From the NCBI GenBank assembly GCA_965660625.1, contig CBFIAR010000001.1:372001-436000 (forward strand): a stretch of DNA of 64,000 nt, given 5' to 3'. The position numbers were made by a program, and so were the translations under genes. Source of the stretch: Glaciecola sp965660625. GTDB lineage: Bacteria; Pseudomonadota; Gammaproteobacteria; Enterobacterales; Alteromonadaceae. Shown in pieces: positions 50,973-60,619 of this stretch (position 1 is its first letter; every line of letters starts with the position of its first letter). The notes below the pieces were generated by a model, which saw only the letters and a list, made by a program, of their open reading frames with translations, searched no databases and was not told the DNA's origin.

Positions 50973-51704
50973 ATGAGCGAAAATAGACACGAAATAAGCA
51001 ACCCCTTGCAGGCCTGCAATGAGGTATTCACAGGCCCATCGGCAGTTTTTAAAGCACTTTCCTTGAAAGACAATTGGTCTTGGCTCCCTTTTATTCTCGT
51101 CGCCGTTATCAGTGCACTGCCAGGCTATCTTTATTTTGGTGTTGTTGATTACAGTTGGTATGTCGACGGACAGTTAGCAATGACCATGCCTGATGCGAGC
51201 CCTGCAGAATTAGAAAATATGCGCCCTGCTTATGGTTCAGCTGAAAGTGCCGCGTTGTTTGCTCTTTTTGGTGCCCCTTTGTCTCTTGTTATAATGTCAG
51301 CGGTAATGGGCTTATATTACACATTAGTAACGAGAAACGATGATAAGAGTATTCACAGTTTCTTTGATTGGTATGGCGCACAATGGTGGTTCATGATGCC
51401 AACATTAATCGCATCAGTTATTTCACTTGGCCTGATTTTACTGATACAGCCAGGCTCGCAAGTATCACAGGCTGTGCTATCGCCAACATCCTTAGCTTAC
51501 ATTGTTTCAATAGAGCCAAACAGTCACTGGTTTGGCTTCCTGTCTGCTCTGCGAATTGACACAATTTGGGTGATTTATCTTGGTGCCATTTGTTTGCAGC
51601 AGTGGACAAATTTTAGTCGTAAAAAATCCATCATCGTTGCAGCAATTCCAACACTTATTATTTTAACCCTTATGCTTGCATGGACCATCAGCCGACTCGA
51701 TTGA
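50973..51704 (+). CDS. Yip1 family membrane protein
   Basis: Membrane protein of 243 residues with five predicted helices. NPLQACNEVFTGPSAVFKALSLKDNWSWLPF is the typical N-terminal lead of bacterial YIP1 family proteins; no catalytic motif. Function unknown. GAGGAAG precedes the ATG. It is divergent from the ABC operon and convergent with the DUF3025 gene 19 bases away. Confidence 0.85.
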   Translation: MSENRHEISNPLQACNEVFTGPSAVFKALSLKDNWSWLPFILVAVISALPGYLYFGVVDYSWYVDGQLAMTMPDASPAELENMRPAYGSAESAALFALFGAPLSLVIMSAVMGLYYTLVTRNDDKSIHSFFDWYGAQWWFMMPTLIASVISLGLILLIQPGSQVSQAVLSPTSLAYIVSIEPNSHWFGFLSALRIDTIWVIYLGAICLQQWTNFSRKKSIIVAAIPTLIILTLMLAWTISRLD

Positions 51705-51723
51705 TTGGATGTGATAATAGCAC

Positions 51724-52638
51724 TTAATTTGCGTGAGCTTTATGCTGGCGCTTTGGCATAAAATAATCCGTATTGGCATAAAATTCCGCATCCTGTTTTG
51801 CGAAATGCCAATCAGGTACGCCTAACAGCGGCAAGGGATAAAAAGGTTTATCAGTAAAAAAAGTTTGCTTATGTTGAAGGTGCTGCAGAAGTAAAAAATC
51901 CAACAGATGTGGTACAAATAAAGTAGTACTCGATGGCTTAGCGTTATGTTTGTCATTCACTTGTTTAAGATAATGTAACGCTGGCTCATCTTCGATTTGA
52001 ATAAGTAGCACTTTGCCAGTTAAACCAATAAACGGACTCAGCATCATTTCCAAGTTTGCATGGCCAAAGACCACCGGAAAAATATGGGTATTCCATTCCT
52101 CTCGTAATTCGCAAAAAAGCCTTGTCCAAGCATGCACTTCGAAAAGTTGCTGTAGCTGCACTAACAGTGAATTGCCTTTAATAAATAAGACCACGCCACA
52201 CTCATCAAAATGGGTAATGTGATTTCGAACCTTCGTTCTTGGGTTCAAGCCATTCGTGTTTATTTGAGATATGTGCAAACCATTAAGATAGTTTTTTGTT
52301 TGTGGAAATTGCAGCCATATCATGCCGTTAAAAAAGTCGTGCCAGCTGCCTTTTCGCGTTGGAATAATATGTTCTTCAAATATTATCTGTTCATAATAGC
52401 GTGCGTCTTCTGGCATACTATCCTGACAGATAAATGTTTTATTACTAACCGTAGATGTTGCTTTATCATCAGTGCTACATGCTATTTTTTCGAGTAAATT
52501 GGCATTGAGTTCAGTAGCATCTAATCGATTAAAATCTTGTGTTGGAAAAAGTAACGATAATACTGAGAGCGGTGGTCGCAAAAATGGTGATATGTTTGAG
52601 GCGTTCAATTGAGTTATCTTAATATGTGAAGTTTGCAT
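51724..52638 (-). CDS. DUF3025 domain protein
   Basis: The segment TRKGSWHDFFNGMIWLQFPQTKNYLNGLH, then HFDECGVVLF and PLPLLGVPDWHFAKQDAEFYANTDYF, match the DUF3025 family of unknown function, common in beta- and gammaproteobacteria. No signal peptide or membrane helix. ATG 52638 is chosen over TTG 52653. About 140 bases separate it from the divergent M28 gene. Confidence 0.82.
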   Translation of the reverse strand: MQTSHIKITQLNASNISPFLRPPLSVLSLLFPTQDFNRLDATELNANLLEKIACSTDDKATSTVSNKTFICQDSMPEDARYYEQIIFEEHIIPTRKGSWHDFFNGMIWLQFPQTKNYLNGLHISQINTNGLNPRTKVRNHITHFDECGVVLFIKGNSLLVQLQQLFEVHAWTRLFCELREEWNTHIFPVVFGHANLEMMLSPFIGLTGKVLLIQIEDEPALHYLKQVNDKHNAKPSSTTLFVPHLLDFLLLQHLQHKQTFFTDKPFYPLPLLGVPDWHFAKQDAEFYANTDYFMPKRQHKAHAN

Positions 52639-52776
52639 GAGGAAGAATAACAATATTGTGCCATATATCTACATTATTTTAAGCGACAAATCTTGATTAT
52701 ATCGTGCCACAATACTATCGTTTGCTTCGCTCAGATTATAAAAAACACAAAACACTCATAATAACAAGGAACATAA

Positions 52777-54429
52777 ATGAAACTTCAGAAACGAGCTGTT
52801 ACTTTGGCATTGTCTGCCGGTATTTTTGCACTCGCTGCAAGCGGTTGTTCAGAACCGAAATCCGCCGCGCCAAAAGTTGAAAATAACTTTGAAGCAGTAT
52901 ACAACGCAATTAGCTCCGATACGCTTAAGCAGCATACTAAAATACTGGCATCAGATGAATTTGAAGGTCGCCTGCCAACCACTGCGGGAGAGCAAAAAAC
53001 CTTAGATTATTTGACGGCAGAATTAAGTAAAGTTGGCTTCAAGCCGGGCAATGGAGAGAGCTTTTTTCAACAAGTCAGTTTAATGCAAATTACCGCTGCA
53101 CCCGACATGACACTCAAAATGGGTGACAATACATTGTCTTATAAAGAAAATATGGTTGCCGGTTCTAAGCGTGAAGTTTCTGAGATTAATTTGACTGATT
53201 CAGATATCGTCTTTCTTGGTTATGGTGTAAACGCGCCAGAATACGAATGGAATGATTATCAAGATATCGATGTCACCGGCAAGACCGTTATTGTTCTCGT
53301 CAACGACCCTGGGTTTGCAAGCCCCGAAGGTGACCTGTTTCAAGGTTCAACAATGACTTACTATGGCCGCTGGACGTATAAATACGAAGAAGCAAGCCGT
53401 CAAGGTGCTGAAGCTGTATTTATTGTGCACGAAACAGCGCCAGCATCTTATGGCTGGTCAGTGGTTGCCAATAGCTGGAGTGGACCACAATACAGTCTAG
53501 TTACCCCTGATGCAGGTGCAAGTCGCGTTGCTGTTGAAGGATGGATTTCGCGTGAAGCCGCAGTGAAAATATTTGCGGATGCTGGACTCAACTTTGACGA
53601 ACAAAAAGATTATGCGGCGCAAGGTGCTTATTCTGTGCCACTTAATATGAAAGCCTCTGTGATGATCAAAAACGATATCGAGAAATCAACCAGTAACAAT
53701 GTATTTGCGACGCTGCCTGGTAGCGAAAGCCCTGATGAACATGTTATTTACACTGCACATTGGGATCACCTAGGGAAAGACGACAGCAAAGAAGGCGATC
53801 AAATTTACAATGGTGCGCATGATAACGCCACGGGGACAGCAGCAATTCTGGCAATGGCGGAAGCTTTTTCAGACTTGAATAATAAACCGAAACGTTCCGT
53901 CAGTATGTTAATTGTCACAGCAGAAGAACAAGGTCTTCTAGGTTCAAAATATTACGCTGAAAATCCAATTATCCCGCTTGATAAAACCGTCGCGAATATC
54001 AACATGGATGCAATGAACATCCTAGGTAAAACCAAAGATGTTGCTGTGGTCGGCATGGGCAAATCGGATCTTGAAGCTAATCTTGAGAAAGCAGTGAAAC
54101 GCCAGGGCCGTGTTTTAACTCAAGAGGACTCTCCTGGTGCTGGTATTTATTATCGCTCCGATCACTTTAGTTTTGCAAAATTTGGCGTCCCAGCGCTATA
54201 TGCGAAAGGGGGTAGTGACCCCATTGATGAAGCAACGGCTGACTACCGCAAGAGAACAAACTTAATCGTTCGCGGATGTTACCATCAAGTTTGTGATCAA
54301 TTTCGTGAAAATTGGGATTTTGGGGGCGTAAAAGAGGACACTCAAATGTTGTTTGAAGTGGGGTATGACATCGCCAACTCTGAGCAATGGCCACAGTGGT
54401 CAGCATCGAGTGAATTCCAACGCAAGTGA
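52777..54429 (+). CDS. M28 family zinc metallopeptidase lipoprotein with PA domain
   Basis: Lipobox Ala-Ala-Ser-Gly-Cys near residue 24, so envelope-anchored. A PA (protease-associated) domain occupies about 140-300. The M28 catalytic part has the zinc ligands in TAHWDHLG, HDNATG, TAEEQGLLGS, NINMDAMN and SDHFSFAKFG. It probably acts as an aminopeptidase on peptides at the cell surface. AAGGA precedes the ATG; a good terminator follows at 54454. Confidence 0.93.
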   Translation: MKLQKRAVTLALSAGIFALAASGCSEPKSAAPKVENNFEAVYNAISSDTLKQHTKILASDEFEGRLPTTAGEQKTLDYLTAELSKVGFKPGNGESFFQQVSLMQITAAPDMTLKMGDNTLSYKENMVAGSKREVSEINLTDSDIVFLGYGVNAPEYEWNDYQDIDVTGKTVIVLVNDPGFASPEGDLFQGSTMTYYGRWTYKYEEASRQGAEAVFIVHETAPASYGWSVVANSWSGPQYSLVTPDAGASRVAVEGWISREAAVKIFADAGLNFDEQKDYAAQGAYSVPLNMKASVMIKNDIEKSTSNNVFATLPGSESPDEHVIYTAHWDHLGKDDSKEGDQIYNGAHDNATGTAAILAMAEAFSDLNNKPKRSVSMLIVTAEEQGLLGSKYYAENPIIPLDKTVANINMDAMNILGKTKDVAVVGMGKSDLEANLEKAVKRQGRVLTQEDSPGAGIYYRSDHFSFAKFGVPALYAKGGSDPIDEATADYRKRTNLIVRGCYHQVCDQFRENWDFGGVKEDTQMLFEVGYDIANSEQWPQWSASSEFQRK

Positions 54430-54453
54430 ATTCAATAGTATAGTTTGCTTGAA

Positions 54454-54479
54454 ATAGCCTCTCACGAGGCTATGTTTTT
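54454..54479 (+). terminator. Terminator after the M28 peptidase gene
   Basis: ATAGCCTC and GAGGCTAT pair around TCAC, followed by GTTTTT. It starts 25 bases after the stop. Confidence 0.88.
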
Positions 54480-54702
54480 ATCATTGTTTTGACTAGGCTT
54501 CATTTGCGGATAGGGCCTTCAATGCAAATATTTCTATCTTAAGCAGAGAAAATCCTTGCATTTTACACTCAAAATGGCACATTCAGCACGGAGGTAATTT
54601 AAATAATAATAATCGCGAACATAAGTTCCACATACCTACCTTTTTATCGACAGAAAACGATAACCCTATCTAATAACCCAGCAAGAAAAGGCGAAACAAC
54701 CT

Positions 54703-56379
54703 ATGTGTGGTATTTTCGGTATCCTTGATATCAAAACTGATGTGTCAGAGTTGCGCACACAAGCACTCGAATTATCAAAACTATTACGTCATCGTGGCCC
54801 TGATTGGTCGGGCATTTGGCATAATGATAATGCAATCTTATGTCATGAAAGATTGGCAATTGTTGACGTCGACACAGGCGCTCAGCCCTTAATCAGTGAC
54901 AATGGTAATCAGGTATTAGCCGTTAATGGCGAAATTTATAATCATAAAGATCTGGAATCAAAGTTAGCGACACCTTACCAGTTTGCCACGAAGTCAGATT
55001 GCGAAATCATTCTTCCACTGTATCAGCAAGAGGGCGTTAATTTCATTGACAAACTAGAAGGGATGTTTGCCTTCGTTCTTTACGACCAAAAAAGCAATAC
55101 TTACCTGATTGCCCGTGACCATATCGGCATTATTCCACTTTATACAGGCTTTGACGAGTTCGGTAACTTTTATGTCGCCTCAGAAATGAAAGCACTCGTA
55201 CCTGTATGCAAGTCAGTGCAAGAGTTTCCTCCTGGACATTATCTGAGCAGTACAGATGGTAAGCTAGTTAAATACTATCAACGCGACTGGATGTCTTATG
55301 AGAACGTAAAAGACAACGAAACAAACCTAGACGACTTAAAAGCGGCATTTGAAAAAGCGGTAAAGTCACATCTTATGTCGGATGTACCATACGCAGTGCT
55401 GCTTTCTGGCGGTTTGGATTCATCTTTAGTATCCGCTGTAGCAGCAAGATATGTTGCTAAACGTGTGGAAGACGAAGACAAAAGCGATGCTTGGTGGCCT
55501 CGGTTGCACTCATTTGCCGTTGGCCTTGAAGGCGCACCAGACTTAATTGCCGCTAAGAAAGTCGCGGATATGATAGGCACGGTGCATCATGAAATTCACT
55601 TTACCATTCAAGAAGGTTTAGATGCGATTCGTGACGTTATCTACCATTTAGAAACATTCGATACCACGACTATCCGTGCCGCGACCCCGATGTATTTAAT
55701 GACTAGAAAAATCAAAGCGATGGGTATCAAAATGGTGTTATCTGGCGAGGGCGCAGATGAAATATTTGGCGGATATTTATATTTCCACAAAGCACCAAAC
55801 GCGAAAGAGCTGCATGAAGAAACAGTACGTAAGCTTGATCGCCTGCATATGTTTGACTGTGCTCGCGCAAACAAATCAACGTCGGCTTGGGGCGTCGAAG
55901 CTCGAGTCCCTTTCCTCGATAAAAATTTCTTGGATGTTGCTATGCGCTTAAATCCAAAAGACAAGATGTGTATTGACGGACGAATGGAAAAATGGATTCT
56001 AAGAAAAGCATTTGATGACGAAACCTACCTTCCTGCCGAAGTGTTATGGCGTCAAAAAGAACAGTTTGGGGATGGTGTTGGTTATTCATGGATTGACTCA
56101 ATTCGTGAATTTGTTGCCCAAGAAGTCTCTGATCAGCAACTGGCAACTGCAGAATTCCGCTTTCCAATCAATACACCTGATACCAAAGAAGGCTATTACT
56201 ACAGAACCATTTTTGAAGATTACTTCCCCCAAGAAAGCGCCGCTAAGTGTGTACCAGGTGGTAAATCAATCGCTTGTAGCACCGTTGAAGCACTTGAGTG
56301 GGATGCTAGCTTCAAAGAATCGGCAGATCCCTCTGGTCGTTCGATGAAATCAATCCACAGCGGTGAGTTTACAGGTTAA
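54703..56379 (+). CDS. asnB: Asparagine synthase B (glutamine-hydrolysing)
   Basis: Makes asparagine from aspartate, ATP and glutamine. The nucleophile is Cys2 (MCGIFGI), the glutaminase domain has LRHRGPDWSG and AVNGEIYNH, and the synthetase domain has the PPi-loop LLSGGLDSSLV and LSGEGADEIFGGY. Length 558 is close to E. coli AsnB. A strong terminator follows at 56408. Confidence 0.97.
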   Translation: MCGIFGILDIKTDVSELRTQALELSKLLRHRGPDWSGIWHNDNAILCHERLAIVDVDTGAQPLISDNGNQVLAVNGEIYNHKDLESKLATPYQFATKSDCEIILPLYQQEGVNFIDKLEGMFAFVLYDQKSNTYLIARDHIGIIPLYTGFDEFGNFYVASEMKALVPVCKSVQEFPPGHYLSSTDGKLVKYYQRDWMSYENVKDNETNLDDLKAAFEKAVKSHLMSDVPYAVLLSGGLDSSLVSAVAARYVAKRVEDEDKSDAWWPRLHSFAVGLEGAPDLIAAKKVADMIGTVHHEIHFTIQEGLDAIRDVIYHLETFDTTTIRAATPMYLMTRKIKAMGIKMVLSGEGADEIFGGYLYFHKAPNAKELHEETVRKLDRLHMFDCARANKSTSAWGVEARVPFLDKNFLDVAMRLNPKDKMCIDGRMEKWILRKAFDDETYLPAEVLWRQKEQFGDGVGYSWIDSIREFVAQEVSDQQLATAEFRFPINTPDTKEGYYYRTIFEDYFPQESAAKCVPGGKSIACSTVEALEWDASFKESADPSGRSMKSIHSGEFTG

Positions 56380-56407
56380 CGCAACCCCGAACACTGTGCC
56401 TTTACAA

Positions 56408-56440
56408 AGCGGCTCTATATAACTATTGAGCCGCTCTTTT
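56408..56440 (+). terminator. Terminator of asnB
   Basis: AGCGGCTC (56408-56415) pairs with GAGCCGCT (56428-56435) and is followed by CTTTTT. The right arm overlaps the last codons of the convergent binding-protein gene. Confidence 0.9.
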
Positions 56441-57358
56441 TAATGATTCAAATTGTCCAGGAACATACCAATACTTCAACTCATCTATTGGCGTTTTCAA
56501 AGGTAAAAGTGGATTATCTAAATTGAAGTGAGTGATTTTTTCTAACGCTAACTTCTCTAACATCACGCCGTGATACCGATAAAATAATTCATCAAAACTA
56601 CCGTCTTCAATTGCCCTCTCTAAACCCACCTCTAATAATCGAGCCAGCGTGACGTTGCGTTTATTTACGAAAAAGTACATAGCTGCCTTATACTGAAGAG
56701 CGAGACCCTCTTTTAATCGTATATCAGGGTCAGCGTTTTCTTGCTGTAATTCAGCTAATGCTTCAATGACAGAACGGGGATAAAAATCAGCTTGTTGGCG
56801 TGACAATAAGCTTGCCGCTTCTGAGTGATTCTGCGCACCTATGACGTTAAAGCCATTGGCCTGTAATATTTTTGTGTCCGGCCAATCAATCCCTTGAACG
56901 GGAGAGTACACCAGCAGATCGGCTAAGCTGGTCACTGCTTTTTTATAAAATGGTTTATCCTTATGAGTCAACAACACTCGCCAACCAATCAAACCTTTCG
57001 CGATTGGTATCCGAATGGGTAGCAGGTCGTCTTCACGCTGACGATCTGTCATACTCCAAACAACATTTACCTCTATGTTCTCACGTAACTGACGAAGCGC
57101 TTTAGATTGATACTTAATGCGTTTAGATGGGACCATTTTAAAGCGTACCCCGGTCTTCTCTAATGCCAGTTTTAACAAAGCCTCAGGATATTTATGTCGT
57201 TCATCCCCATCATAAAGCGGACCCGGATACGTTACAATCCAAGTCGCAGCATGAGTACTTGCACAAAAAAATGAGAGGTTCAACGCGAAAATGACCAACG
57301 CAAAACGTTTAGGCTGCATCGTTTTTATGCATAGTAACACTGTTCGTCTAAATGTCAT
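56423..57358 (-). CDS. Periplasmic solute-binding-like protein (type 2 fold)
   Basis: A signal peptide (FALVIFALNLSFFCASTHAA) precedes a bilobed domain of about 270 residues: VTYPGPLYDGDERHKYPEALLKLALEKTG and later LALQYKAAMYFFVNKRN and LFYRYHG are usual for the extracellular solute-binding family 3-like proteins that are abundant in Alteromonadales. No permease is near, so it may sense or bind rather than transport. ATG 57358 overlaps the stop of the gene before and has GGTGG upstream; ATG 57319 would give a shorter signal. Confidence 0.8.
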   Translation of the reverse strand: MTFRRTVLLCIKTMQPKRFALVIFALNLSFFCASTHAATWIVTYPGPLYDGDERHKYPEALLKLALEKTGVRFKMVPSKRIKYQSKALRQLRENIEVNVVWSMTDRQREDDLLPIRIPIAKGLIGWRVLLTHKDKPFYKKAVTSLADLLVYSPVQGIDWPDTKILQANGFNVIGAQNHSEAASLLSRQQADFYPRSVIEALAELQQENADPDIRLKEGLALQYKAAMYFFVNKRNVTLARLLEVGLERAIEDGSFDELFYRYHGVMLEKLALEKITHFNLDNPLLPLKTPIDELKYWYVPGQFESLKRAAQ

Positions 57359-57731
57359 CTAGCACCACCACTATAATTTTAAGGGTTTCATCAACGTCAC
57401 TTGAAAGCGTAAATGACACATCAAATTGCTTCTTTTCTTTTAATAATCTCAAGCCTTCTAAACTCACTTGGGAAAATGTTATCGTGGGCGACATAGCAAC
57501 GGTTTTTCGTAAAGTGAATGTTAATTCCTCACTAGACTCAGGCTCTAATTTTTTACAGAAAGAACTTAACCAAGCTTTCAGTTCTTCTTCAGTCTTAAAA
57601 ATGTACTCATGATCGTTATTTACAACTACACAAGGCAGGTGAAAAAATACGATACTAGATTCAAAGTCATAGGCTAGTATTTTATTACACACCTCATTCA
57701 GAAAAAGATACTCGTTTGTGTACTTATCCAT
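57348..57731 (-). CDS. Hypothetical protein, 127 residues
   Basis: I do not recognise a named family. The pattern of a helix, then FESSIVFFHLPCVVVNNDHEYIFKTEEELKAWLSSF, followed by several strands resembles NTF2/SnoaL-like small domains, which is only a guess. No signal peptide. ATG 57731 follows GGGGT and replaces a longer TTG frame. It overlaps the binding-protein gene by 11 bases, so the two are coupled. Confidence 0.68.
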   Translation of the reverse strand: MDKYTNEYLFLNEVCNKILAYDFESSIVFFHLPCVVVNNDHEYIFKTEEELKAWLSSFCKKLEPESSEELTFTLRKTVAMSPTITFSQVSLEGLRLLKEKKQFDVSFTLSSDVDETLKIIVVVLDDI

Positions 57732-57776
57732 CGGTACCCCAATTAAGAGCAAAGTCCAAACCTGAAAATAGAATGA

Positions 57777-58451
57777 CTATTCTAAGCCAATATATTTATG
57801 CATTTGTAATGAAAGTCGCCAGTTTCGCTGAATGCACGTCTTGACGGCTAAATCGGTTGCTCTTTTTTGTTGACTAATCGGCTGTAAATAAATTAGCGGA
57901 AGCGAACTCTGCTCCATAGATGCTAACAGTAAATCTAGCTCATCTATATGCTTTTGCATAGCAACTGGGTGTTTTATTTCGTTAGCGCGTACCAATGCAT
58001 CACTGCGAATTTTGTAGCCACCTTGCATATTAATTTTTGGTGATACGGTAACCCAAGTGTCTTCGCTCGTGAGAATTTCAAAAGTACCACTGGTCTCTAT
58101 TTGTGTAGAGTACCCTTTGCTGTGAGCCAATCGAGTAAACTCAGTCAGATCGTACATACAAGGCTCACCACCAGTCAGAACGATATGTTTGGCAACGTAT
58201 CCTTGTGTGTCAAAAAGAGCAAAGAGTGCTTCTTTTGTCGAAGAGAACCATTCGGGAGACTCGAAATCCTGCTGCATCACTTTATCAGCAGTGGTTTCTT
58301 CCTCTAAGTTAATTTCCCAAGTATGTTTTGTGTCACACCACGAGCATCCCACCGGACACCCTTGCAGTCTGACAAAAATTGATGGCACTCCAGTAAACGA
58401 GCCTTCACCTTGCAGAGACTGAAACACTTCGTTTACTTTTAAGTTTTGCAC
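57777..58451 (-). CDS. queE: 7-carboxy-7-deazaguanine synthase
   Basis: Radical SAM enzyme of queuosine precursor synthesis. Cluster cysteines 32, 36 and 39 (CPVGCSWC) follow SLQGEGSFTGVPSIFVRLQG; HIVLTGGEPCMYDL and SPKINMQGGYK are further family marks. It starts with GTG at 58451. It is divergent from queC across 89 bases, in which I see no riboswitch-like pattern I can defend. Confidence 0.95.
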   Translation of the reverse strand: MQNLKVNEVFQSLQGEGSFTGVPSIFVRLQGCPVGCSWCDTKHTWEINLEEETTADKVMQQDFESPEWFSSTKEALFALFDTQGYVAKHIVLTGGEPCMYDLTEFTRLAHSKGYSTQIETSGTFEILTSEDTWVTVSPKINMQGGYKIRSDALVRANEIKHPVAMQKHIDELDLLLASMEQSSLPLIYLQPISQQKRATDLAVKTCIQRNWRLSLQMHKYIGLE

Positions 58452-58540
58452 AATAACAACCTACTTCTTATTCGAATACAGTTGGGATTTTAGCAGGGAT
58501 CGCTTAGAATCAGCACCGTTTTTTTAAAGGAGAATGCTAA

Positions 58541-59200
58541 ATGTCAGCGAAAGTCGTCGTCATCTATTCAGGCGGTATGGATTCATATACTGTTCTGAAC
58601 AAAGCCATGCAGCAAGGGTACGATGTGCATGCAGTATCTTTCAACTATGGACAGAGACATAGCAAAGAACTACTTTTTGCAAAAAAGGTCTGTGAGCAAC
58701 GTCAGATTGAACACAAAATAGTTGATATCAGCTCAATAAATCAACTCATCGGCGGTTCCGCACTGACGGATGACATTGACGTACCTGAAGGTCATTACGA
58801 AGAAGAGAGTATGAAAACTACCGTCGTGCCAAATCGCAATATGATTATGTTGTCGATGGCCGTAGGTTATGCTGTTTCGATACAAGCAGAAGCGGTGTAT
58901 TTCGGTGCTCATTCCGGTGATCATGCGATATATCCCGATTGCAGAACAGAATTTGTTGATGCAATGAATGAGGTTTGCAAAATAGCGAACTATCAGGCGA
59001 TTGAAGTCAGAGCACCCTATTTGGCTTCAAGTAAAATCGATATTCTTAGAGAGGGCTTGGCAATGAATTTGGATTATTCGGACACATGGACTTGCTATAA
59101 TGGTCAAGAAAAAGCCTGCGGACGATGCGGTGCCTGTCAGGAGAGACTGGAAGCGTTTTCTAAGAACAACACGCTTGATCCTATTGCATATGAGAAATGA
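58541..59200 (+). CDS. queC: 7-cyano-7-deazaguanine synthase
   Basis: Converts 7-carboxy-7-deazaguanine to preQ0 with ATP and ammonia. The PP-loop is VIYSGGMDSYTVL (Ser10 onward), with SFNYGQRHSKEL and VVPNRNMIMLSMAVGYA; the C-terminal zinc site is CYNGQEKACGRCGACQER. AAAGGAGA precedes the ATG. Together with queE it supplies the window's queuosine route; queD and queF are not here. Confidence 0.96.
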   Translation: MSAKVVVIYSGGMDSYTVLNKAMQQGYDVHAVSFNYGQRHSKELLFAKKVCEQRQIEHKIVDISSINQLIGGSALTDDIDVPEGHYEEESMKTTVVPNRNMIMLSMAVGYAVSIQAEAVYFGAHSGDHAIYPDCRTEFVDAMNEVCKIANYQAIEVRAPYLASSKIDILREGLAMNLDYSDTWTCYNGQEKACGRCGACQERLEAFSKNNTLDPIAYEK

Positions 59201-59208
59201 AATAAAAA

Positions 59209-59244
59209 CCTCCATTAGCATTTAGTGCAAAGGGAGGCTCTTTT
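59209..59244. terminator. Possible terminator between queC and lysR gene
   Basis: CCTCC (59209-59213) can pair with GGAGG (59233-59237), with A-rich sequence before and CTCTTTT after. The stem is short, so support is modest. Confidence 0.4.
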
Positions 59245-59274
59245 CATGCTGGCATTGCCAATATACGTCAATAA

Positions 59275-60207
59275 TTACTGTTTCTGACTTTCAGAGATAA
59301 AATACTCTAATTCTTTGATGCAATGACGCAGCACTGGATTGAGTCTGGTATTTTTTCCATTCATTACAAACAGTTCGTGACTAAAAGGGAACAATGAACC
59401 TTTACAGATTGGCACGAGACCGGTAGCAGCCCCCTGCTCTTTCGCTATGTAATCAGGTAATAAGCCAACGTATTCACCGGTCATGACTGCAGCCATGCAG
59501 ACATCAAATGAGTCTGAGAATGTTTGAATAGAGAGTCTTCTCTCACCACTGATATAATTAACTGATGACAATCCGGACATACCGATGGCGGGAAAATCTT
59601 CTATCCTCACATTATCCGGAAGTGCATCCGCTTCACGATACTTCGCCAATGGATGTGTTGGAGAGCAATAAAGACGACCTTTACAGTGAACCCCTGTTGA
59701 GTGAAACGTTACCGACTCAGGCTTAACCATGTCGTAAGTAGACAATACTAAGTGGCACTCGCCCGAAAGCGCAACATGCTCTACTTCGTTATATAAACGT
59801 GTTTGAATGTTGACATGAATGTCGTCAAACTTCTTCATAGTGCTCTTAACCGCTTTACTCACAGCTAATTGCATTGAGGTGGCTAAGCCCGCCATAAGTA
59901 CCAAGGTGATATGACCACTGTAGTCGTCATGTAAACTTTTTAAGTTAAATACAAAATTATCGAAAGCGTTGAAGATACGTTTGGTTTCTTGAAAAACGAC
60001 TTCTCCTTCTTTTGTCATTTGGAAGCCACCGCGACCACGATGACATAAAACAAGGTCGAGTCTTTCTTCCAATTTCTTAATCGCTGCACTGATGTTAGGT
60101 CGTTGCATTCTCAGCACCGGCTCTGCTGCCGTAAAACCATTGCAGGAAGCTACCGCATAAAACACACGTAATAACTTGATATCAGATTCTTGTAAACGAT
60201 TTAACAT
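59275..60207 (-). CDS. LysR-family transcriptional regulator
   Basis: N-terminal winged helix (about 5-65): LLRVFYAVASCNGFTAAEPVLRMQRPNISAAIKKLEERL. The effector domain follows (about 95-300). Divergent targets are not obvious because 412 bases without a gene lie upstream, so the regulon is unknown. Confidence 0.9.
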   Translation of the reverse strand: MLNRLQESDIKLLRVFYAVASCNGFTAAEPVLRMQRPNISAAIKKLEERLDLVLCHRGRGGFQMTKEGEVVFQETKRIFNAFDNFVFNLKSLHDDYSGHITLVLMAGLATSMQLAVSKAVKSTMKKFDDIHVNIQTRLYNEVEHVALSGECHLVLSTYDMVKPESVTFHSTGVHCKGRLYCSPTHPLAKYREADALPDNVRIEDFPAIGMSGLSSVNYISGERRLSIQTFSDSFDVCMAAVMTGEYVGLLPDYIAKEQGAATGLVPICKGSLFPFSHELFVMNGKNTRLNPVLRHCIKELEYFISESQKQ

Positions 60208-60619
60208 ATATCCACCGCATTAGGTATATTTGCCCATACTACTTTACCACATACTATTCAAAGTCTGTCAGCTTTACAATCAATTTGTTATTGAATCATA
60301 TAACTTTACATCTATCGATTATATCCCTCAGAGTCACTCAGCGCACAAATACGAGAAAGAGTAGCTTATTAGTGACATTCTAGTGTGCTCATAATTTTCT
60401 TTAACTTGGCCATTTTATGCCCCGCTACTCAGCATCCACCTTAGCGCTGATGCTCCTGCAATGTTACTACTTGCTATCGGTTTCAGTCAGTAAATGTCTT
60501 TTATCGACCTTGTGACCTTATTTAGTCCCCCTACCAAAACAGCCTGAGCATTACTATTCTCGTTTTATAGATGGTAGAACCATTTCACAACAAAAGCCAA
60601 TTCAACACAAATGCATTGG
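60208..60619. other. Intergenic region between lysR gene and uvrB end
   Basis: About 410 AT-rich bases. It holds the lysR promoter and the 3' end of the uvrB transcript. I see no gene, strong hairpin or repeat. Confidence 0.5.

Noticed and set aside
58452..58540. preQ1 riboswitch between queE and queC
   Set aside because: Spacer is short and I could not find the paired stem and A-rich tail pattern; queC has a plain strong ribosome site.
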